This document shows positions 57,789-64,000 of a stretch of DNA of 64,000 nt, in pieces (position 1 is the first letter of the stretch; each line of letters starts with the position of its first letter). The stretch spans positions 13,343,871-13,407,870 of the forward strand of contig CM040451.1 of the NCBI GenBank assembly GCA_022749755.1, written 5' to 3'. Position numbers and translations under genes: made by a program. Under the pieces are notes generated by a model. The model saw nothing but the letters and a program-made list of their open reading frames with translations, had not been told where the DNA came from and did not search any database. Source of the DNA: Azadirachta indica. Taxonomy: Eukaryota > Streptophyta > Magnoliopsida > Sapindales > Meliaceae.

Positions 57789-58740
57789 CTACAGATGTAA
57801 AGACAGATCTATATCTGCTGGGACTTCTTGTTCAGCATCACATGAAATCGCAAAGCGAGAAAATGGGTTCTCCAGATCCTTAACGAGAGGTAGTTCTTTG
57901 TGCTGAGACTTCTCTGTCTCTGCAGGCAGGTTAGAAACAGTCTTGGGCTTTTTTGAGGCTTTCATCGCATCAGATTTTCCAAGGCCATCAACAGGGTACA
58001 TCCTCTTGCCCTCTTCATTAGTCAAGGAAGCTTCAGTCTTATACAGACAACTTTCAGCTTGGCCTGAACGTGGACAAGGATCGGTGAAAGAACTGGCAAA
58101 GGCAGTTTCTTTCAAGCCAGGCGATTGATTTGAGCCAGAAAAGGGATACGGATTAGTTACTGTGGAGAGAGTAAATGAAGGCTTACAAAGGTTGTGCAGA
58201 GAGTTCTGCAAGGCTCCTGCATAGAACAATGGTTTACCATCTTGGTAAGTTCGGCCCTCATCATTACTCAATTGATAGACTCCGTTCAGGCCCACACTCA
58301 ATGGAGCAAAAGCTGTTGACAATAAACAGTTGGAAATGTGAAGTTCAATACTGCAAATGCCATGAACAAGATTTCAAGATGTCCAAAAAATTGAGTTTTG
58401 GTGATTTGACGGCTGTATTCAGAGACTTACCTGCATGCACTGGAATAGTTTTGACTGGGCAGAGCCTCTTAGGAATTACATAGTTTCCAACACCTCCACA
58501 AGAATTGCCTGGTTGGTTGTTTGAGAGGGGATTAGGGGTGTTGCAAGTAAACCTAACGGAGTTTCTGGAACTATCAGATGGATTCCTCCGCCATGCACTC
58601 TTAAACTCAACATTATGAGTCTTAAGATGGCCCCCAAGAGCCCGGTGGTTAGCAAACAATTTCTTGCAATAGAGGCAAGAATACGTACCTGTGGGCTTCT
58701 CTGAATTTTTTCTCTCAGCGACTGAATGGAAATTCATCAT
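57789..58740 (-). CDS. Single C2H2 zinc finger protein with C-terminal EAR-type motif
   Basis: A probable transcriptional repressor of the EPF (plant C2H2) group, acting in the nucleus. Coding exons 58431-58740 and 57789-58312 join in phase 1 to give 277 residues. The finger is SCLYCKKLFANHRALGGHLKTH, positions 21-42, with ligands C22, C25, H38 and H42. The plant signature QALGGH appears as RALGGH. The C-terminus is DIDLSLHL, an LxLxL EAR motif that recruits TOPLESS-type corepressors. KASKKPK is a possible nuclear signal. The frame stays open upstream to an ATG at 58815, but that stretch translates a polypyrimidine tract into a Leu-rich segment and ends at a good acceptor (CCCCTTTAG, exon start 58760). 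I therefore start at the ATG pair at 58740. A 5' UTR exon probably lies at 61285 and above. Confidence 0.85.
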
Positions 58741-58760
58741 CGAAGTTGAAAAAGAGACTC

Positions 58761-61284
58761 CTAAAGGGGCTAGTATCAACAAGAGAAGGGAAAGACAAAA
58801 TGCTAGAGAAACCATGCGATGATGAAGAATACCCACTTCTTACCCCTTATATATCCAATTCAGGAGAGAGCAATAGGTCATATTGGTTAGACTAATTAAT
58901 GTAAAATGACAATCCTAATAAAAAACATTTAAGAAGAGAAAACTCATAAGCTAAAAATGGAAGCAATTGAAAAAGTTAGTTTTATAACATTATAGCTGAA
59001 AGCGGCCTTATCCCCAAAAATCTGCATTTAGCAAAGCAATAAATGCCGAAAGAAAGCATCAACGCCTTGCAAAACAAATGTCACAACCATGCAAAAGAAG
59101 TAGACCAGCTATTTGCATTGTCATGGAACAACAAATCACTTAATGTTTGCATCCATTATTTGGTAATTTCATAAATTCGAAGCATACATCAAATAGAGGC
59201 CCAGATTTCCATTTTTGAAATTCATATAGTTAGAGATATGATACTTATAAAAGGTGTTGGCACCACAATGCTTTGCAGCTTATGATATAAAGTAGTAACT
59301 CATCTCATCCTAAGTATTAATCAATGACCTTGTCTGATGGAGAGAACAGCAAAGTTGGTTATTTGCTCATTTAATTCTTCAAAACAAGATTTAAAATGTG
59401 ACGACCACTGAGCGTCAAAATTGCCTAAATAGCACCTCACAATCATCTAATCCTACAGAGATCAGAATTTCAATTAAAAATCTGTCCCCATTAAGGAAAA
59501 AAAAGAAAAGACTGTACATAGTGGTACTAGATAAGTAAAAAAAATCATGAAAGAGAGCACAATAAGTCCTCATATATCCTTTTTGGATAGAGAAACCATC
59601 TAGCATATTATATCCAACTCACTCAATTAAAACTCAACTTCAGACTAGTGGGAGCAGATTACATGAAACCTTTCCCTCCACCCCTATCCAGAGCCATAAT
59701 CTACATAAGTTGTGAGAATGCCATTATCATATGAGTTGGAGGATTTACGTGATCAACCTTGTCATTATAATAACTTAAACCAATAACCGGCAATTCAAAA
59801 TTTGAAATACTATGTTTGCAAACATGATATAACCTAGAAATCAACAGTGAAATTTTAGGTAATATAGAAAATAAATGAACCGTCCATGCCATGTCTGTTT
59901 TTTCAAATTCAGTATTGAGCCCAGAGACAGAAGTAGAAACAAATTAGGTGATGTTGTACTTGTATACATTGACTCTAAAGCATATGTATACAGGCCAGAT
60001 CAAAGAAATTGACCATACGATTTAAAGTGAAAAAGAGATATTCAAATGACTATCAGAAGATGATGACTCAAAACATAATTTAGGAAAACCTTTGTGTCTT
60101 AACTAGCACATGTTTGTGGATGCATTTCATTTTTTAATTCATTTATTATTAATAAAATTAAATAATATATCAGAAATTTATCATTGAAATTGTATAAAAT
60201 ATATAGTTTGACCATAACTATTTCAATCCTAAAAGGGAACATAGTCAAGTGAGGAGTGAGGATAAGTCAACTCAACTACTAAAACCTAAAGTTCATTTTT
60301 TTCTTCTCCAAGTAACGAAGTCTCGTTGACAAATTCAAAAAAGTACATTAACAAGGCTTGTAGAATGATGTTCAAAGCTGCAACAAGCATCTAATACATC
60401 TTGAAGAATTCGGATTTCGATTTCTTTTTAAACCCATATGATGCTTTTCTGTCCTATGGAAGAGAAGTCAGTACTAACCCAGATCAATGTCAAGTAAGTT
60501 TGCCGTCTGGTTTTTTCATCTCCAGCCACCACTTCCAAAAATGCAACAGAGAATATGGAAAAGAACAACCCTAAACTGCCATTGCTTTTGTGGGAGATAT
60601 CTTATATGTACACTTATCTTTACTTGTATTAGTGAACATAAAGCTCTATCCAAATAGAGCTCAAAAAGGGATAGTTAGCTGGTAAAAGGGCAATGTATGA
60701 AGGCCCAAGTAATCTGGGGAACAAAGCATCGATAATCTTACAAAGTCTCAATTTTGATCATCCCACTTACCCTCATTCATAGTTCAAACATAAATCAAAA
60801 GTGATCTTTGGGCACATTCTCCTAGAAAGAGCATAAAAACATAATCCAAACAGAAATACACACTAAACAATCAGAAGTTTCAAGAAATTTCAAATTTAGA
60901 TAATCAAATTCATTGCCTAAGAAGCACGATTTGCGAAGTACAGCAAGATGAGAAAACATATAGGATTAAAAAGAGGTAGTTGTCTACATTGAGCACAGCA
61001 AAAATCATGAAAGATTCTTCTCCTCTAATCAGTGAATGAAACTTGAAATTATTCCCTCAAAGCGATTCAAAATGATTTCACAAATTCTCATTCAAATAAA
61101 AGCAACAACTATTTTCGGTTCGATTGCACGCTCTTAGAAGTTCAACTGAAAATCAATTTCAGTTCAAATCCACAACACACAAGAAACAAACACGAACAAT
61201 CAAAGCAACACACGAAAATAAATCATACAGTAGTACTACATAAAATTAGCAGTTCAACCATTTTAATAGGAGAGAGAGAATTAC
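58761..61284 (-). other. Probable 5' UTR intron of the zinc finger gene
   Basis: A donor (TATAG then GTAATT) lies at 61284 and an acceptor preceded by a long pyrimidine tract lies at 58761, giving a 2524-nt intron on the minus strand. No other gene is visible inside it; the small frames at 59415-59606 and 59701-59892 look random. Assigned from splice motifs only. Confidence 0.5.
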
Positions 61285-61520
61285 CTATATAATGCATCTA
61301 TTTTGCTCTGACTGCGCTGCGTCTCCGTCGTTCTCCGGCTAAGAGGCATCGGCTGTAGCTTTAGAGGTCCATGCCTCCGTAGCTCTGACAATATGACCAG
61401 TGATTCGCCGCATCTTTTGCCGGTGATTTTATGTTTCAGCTCCATCTTCAATTTGAAATTTTTGTCACGCACTGCTTGTATCGACTGCGTTTGATTCGCG
61501 GGCATTATTGCTGGGAAGAT
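61285..61520 (-). other. Probable 5' UTR exon of the zinc finger gene, with a long upstream ORF
   Basis: A TATA-rich run (about 61547-61563) would place the start of transcription near 61515. The exon is less AT-rich than its flanks and has an open frame from the ATG at 61505 (start MPANQTQ) to the donor at 61285. If spliced to the exon starting at 58760, the frame runs 88 codons and stops at 58715, past the main ATG and out of frame with it. I do not recognise the peptide. Confidence 0.45.
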
Positions 61521-61599
61521 AAGATTTAACATTTCACTCTTCATTTTATATATATATATATATGCATATAAATTAAACAAAAATTCATATTTGTAAAAT

Positions 61600-62446
61600 A
61601 TTATCTGATTCTTTTATTACCTAAAATAAATTTCGAAAACAATATTCTCGCACTCGTCACCTTGGTCATCTAAAATTCAAGATTTGCTATCAGTTTTCGT
61701 TATATTATTTCATTCTAACGAAAATTATATAGTAAGTAATAATTTATAGAAGTGCCATACACCAATTGCCTGAAGACATGAAACTGTATTATCAAACTCT
61801 CCTTGACATTTATGGTGACAATGAGACAGATTTAGCCTATTAAAAAAAAAATTATATCGTCTCTATTACGCAAAATAAGTAATGAGTTTTATCTTAATTG
61901 ATTAAATTAATAAAAATAATAATTATTGGCATATATTTACTCTTAATTAATTTTTGGTTTCTCCCTATTTTTATGAATTGCGGTAAATATTTCAAATTTT
62001 TAGGAATAAGAAGGTATCCCTAAGTTTAATACAGTGTGTAATTCCAAAGATGTTCGCTATTTCTCCAAAAGGTGGAGAATATCTCCAAAAAAAAAATAAT
62101 AAAAACACATGGGTTTTCATGTCAGGAGAAGGCTTCAAAAATGTTGCAGGCCGAATTAGTAGCTAAATTTTCAAAGAAGAGTCAACTAAAAGCACCCGCC
62201 TTATTGCTGAATACACCAATCTTCATGCAAACGAACGACTTGTCAGTTGTACCTCAGAAATAGAACAAGTGCGGTTAGATGCCAAAGGGTTATAGTTAGA
62301 TTACTCTTGGCTCAATATTCTAACAAGCCCACACTTTATAAGTCTGATTAATGTGGCATGAATCAGCAAATTCATTATTGGAATTTTCAGCAAATTCCTG
62401 AGTACAACTATTTTCATGCAATGGAGTTGTACCTTACTCTTATATC

Positions 62447-62481
<35 letters not shown>

Positions 62482-64000
62482 ATATATACACACATATATA
62501 TGTTGACTCTTTACTAAACCATCCTTTTGTATGTCTGACCACTGTGGCATATATCAGCAAATTTATTGGTTGACTTTTAAATTTCTTTTCTGCAAATCCA
62601 TTTGCGTGAAGAAACCGAAAATTCCCATTCGGTTGAAATTTAAATAAAAATGAGATTGGAAGTGGTATTTTACCAAACATTATGAATAACAAGGTGTTGG
62701 TGTTGTTGTTTGCTGTTATACTGAAGAAATAATTAATTAGTTAATTAAAAAAGCAATTCGAGTACGTTGTACAGCGGAAGGTGTTATATTGAATTTCAAT
62801 AGTTGTGTGTATAATCTAATATATTTTATCAATTAAATGGATAGATACCTATGTGACGATGACTATCACATCAAAATCAATCATCAATAATGTCATTCAT
62901 TCTCATTCATGTTCAAAACACAACATCAACTTCGTTGTTCTAGATATAGAAAGACTTCGATCGAACATACGCAAAAGGCTGAGCGTAGCTATAAGTTAAA
63001 GTTAAATTTCATGTCATCAAATTGAGGTCAAGAATGAAGCTGCATAATTGAGGCTGAAAACTACTTGTACAAATTGGCGAACAATGACGTGGATTTCAAA
63101 AGAATGAGCAAGAAGTAGTAGTAAAATCTTTGAAAGTGGATGGTGCTATCTCATTTTGCGTGGTGACATCGGCTTGCATATATAACAATTAATTTAAATT
63201 AAAAAATGGTCGTGCGGTACTGTATTTAACAATAAATTATCAATGGCTTAAGGTTAGTTCTCGACACCGACGAGACGACAGACGAGACTACTAGTTGACG
63301 TACGAACTTGCAACTTGCTTGTTCCATAAAGCTTGCAATTTGATCGATTGGATTAGACTGGCCGCTTAGTCAACATCGTCAAATCGATATGATGATATGC
63401 AGCACAATTAATTTGCTGCATGCTTGCCCTTTTGTTTTCGGATCACAACTTTCTCCTCATAAATATAGGTTTGGAAAATTATTATTGCTTTCTGGGTTAA
63501 ATGCTTATGGTAGACGCAAGAAATATTACCTAAATGCTAGGTTTTAATGTTAATAAACCGTAGGTATATAAACCCAAATCAATAACGCTGAACTCTGTAC
63601 TGCATGCACTAATTAAATTCGATTTTTAATTAAAAAATGTAGATGTCTGCAGGAGATAATGGCCGAAATTTTCATGCATGAATATTATGATCAGATAAGC
63701 ATATGGAATCTTCATATTTTACCTTTTTTTTTTTTTTTTTGTCATATTATGTTTGAAGTTAGATATTGATATTCTAACTTCAATGCCCAAAAGCCATGGA
63801 ATAGTCTGTACGAGTTAGCATCAGAACTACTAGCACATACAGAAAGTTCAACAAAGTTTGCAGTACTAGATATAGTTCGATCATTTTGACAAATGCAAGG
63901 TATATACAACAAAAACATCTTGTATATATATAATAAAAAAGTAGTCAATTAATGCTAGAATGCATGTCATTTTCTTTCCTTTGTATATGCTTTGAAGAAA
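61600..64000. other. AT-rich intergenic spacer
   Basis: No supported gene. The (TA)n run near 61546-61563 belongs to the zinc finger promoter. A compound TA/TG repeat lies at 62441-62502. A T-run lies near 63724-63740. Confidence 0.65.
62441..62502. repeat. Compound (TA)n(TG)n(TA)n microsatellite
   Basis: TA units, then about nine TG units, then TATATATACACACATATATA. The array is partly self-complementary and could form a hairpin. Confidence 0.9.

Noticed and set aside
61281..61580. 99-codon minus-strand frame considered as a separate small gene or first coding exon
   Set aside because: Splicing from its donor to the zinc finger exon puts it out of frame and it stops after 14 more codons; it is better described as leader with a uORF.

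Overview
This is nuclear DNA of a flowering plant, almost certainly a eudicot. Ten protein-coding genes are recognisable. Most are split by GT-AG introns, and they are separated by AT-rich spacers full of homopolymers, microsatellites and small inverted-repeat elements. No bacterial, organellar or viral gene is visible. The protein sequences resemble those of woody rosids (Citrus would fit), but the species is an inference that I cannot test here.

Layout. 1-5.4 kb: spacer with a diverged 163-bp tandem duplication. 5.55-6.80 kb (+): C19 gibberellin 2-oxidase, three exons. 6.8-14.4 kb: spacer ending in a probable 224-bp MITE. 14.46-19.71 kb (+): katanin p60-like AAA ATPase (A-like 2), 11 exons, one intron with U12-type splice signals. 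21.89-23.80 kb (-): calcyclin-binding (CacyBP/SIP-type) protein, five exons. 24.50-26.60 kb (-): coiled-coil protein of unknown function, four exons. 26.6-31.2 kb: spacer. 31.17-32.77 kb (-): GH17 glucan endo-1,3-beta-glucosidase, three exons, the last encoding a hydrophobic tail. 32.8-39.0 kb: spacer with a long inverted-repeat element. 39.03-39.39 kb (-): small VQ-motif protein. 39.4-42.4 kb: spacer with a TTAA-flanked element. 42.46-49.20 kb (+): CUL4, 17 exons. 50.04-50.28 kb (-): OEP7-like chloroplast outer-envelope protein. 52.05-53.25 kb (-): F-box/kelch protein, single exon. 57.79-61.5 kb (-): single C2H2 zinc finger protein with a C-terminal EAR-type LSLHL motif and a probable 2.5-kb intron in its 5' UTR. 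61.6-64 kb: spacer.

The genes are independent units, as is normal for a plant chromosome, with no operon or cluster logic. Several act in regulated proteolysis or hormone and stress signalling (CUL4, the F-box/kelch protein, the SIAH-interacting-type CacyBP, GA2ox, the VQ protein), but their adjacency is probably chance. I found no wholly new system. The items most worth a second look are the U12-type intron in the katanin gene, the alternative 3' end of the GH17 gene, the long overlapping upstream ORF of the zinc finger gene, the unidentified coiled-coil protein and the inverted-repeat elements.
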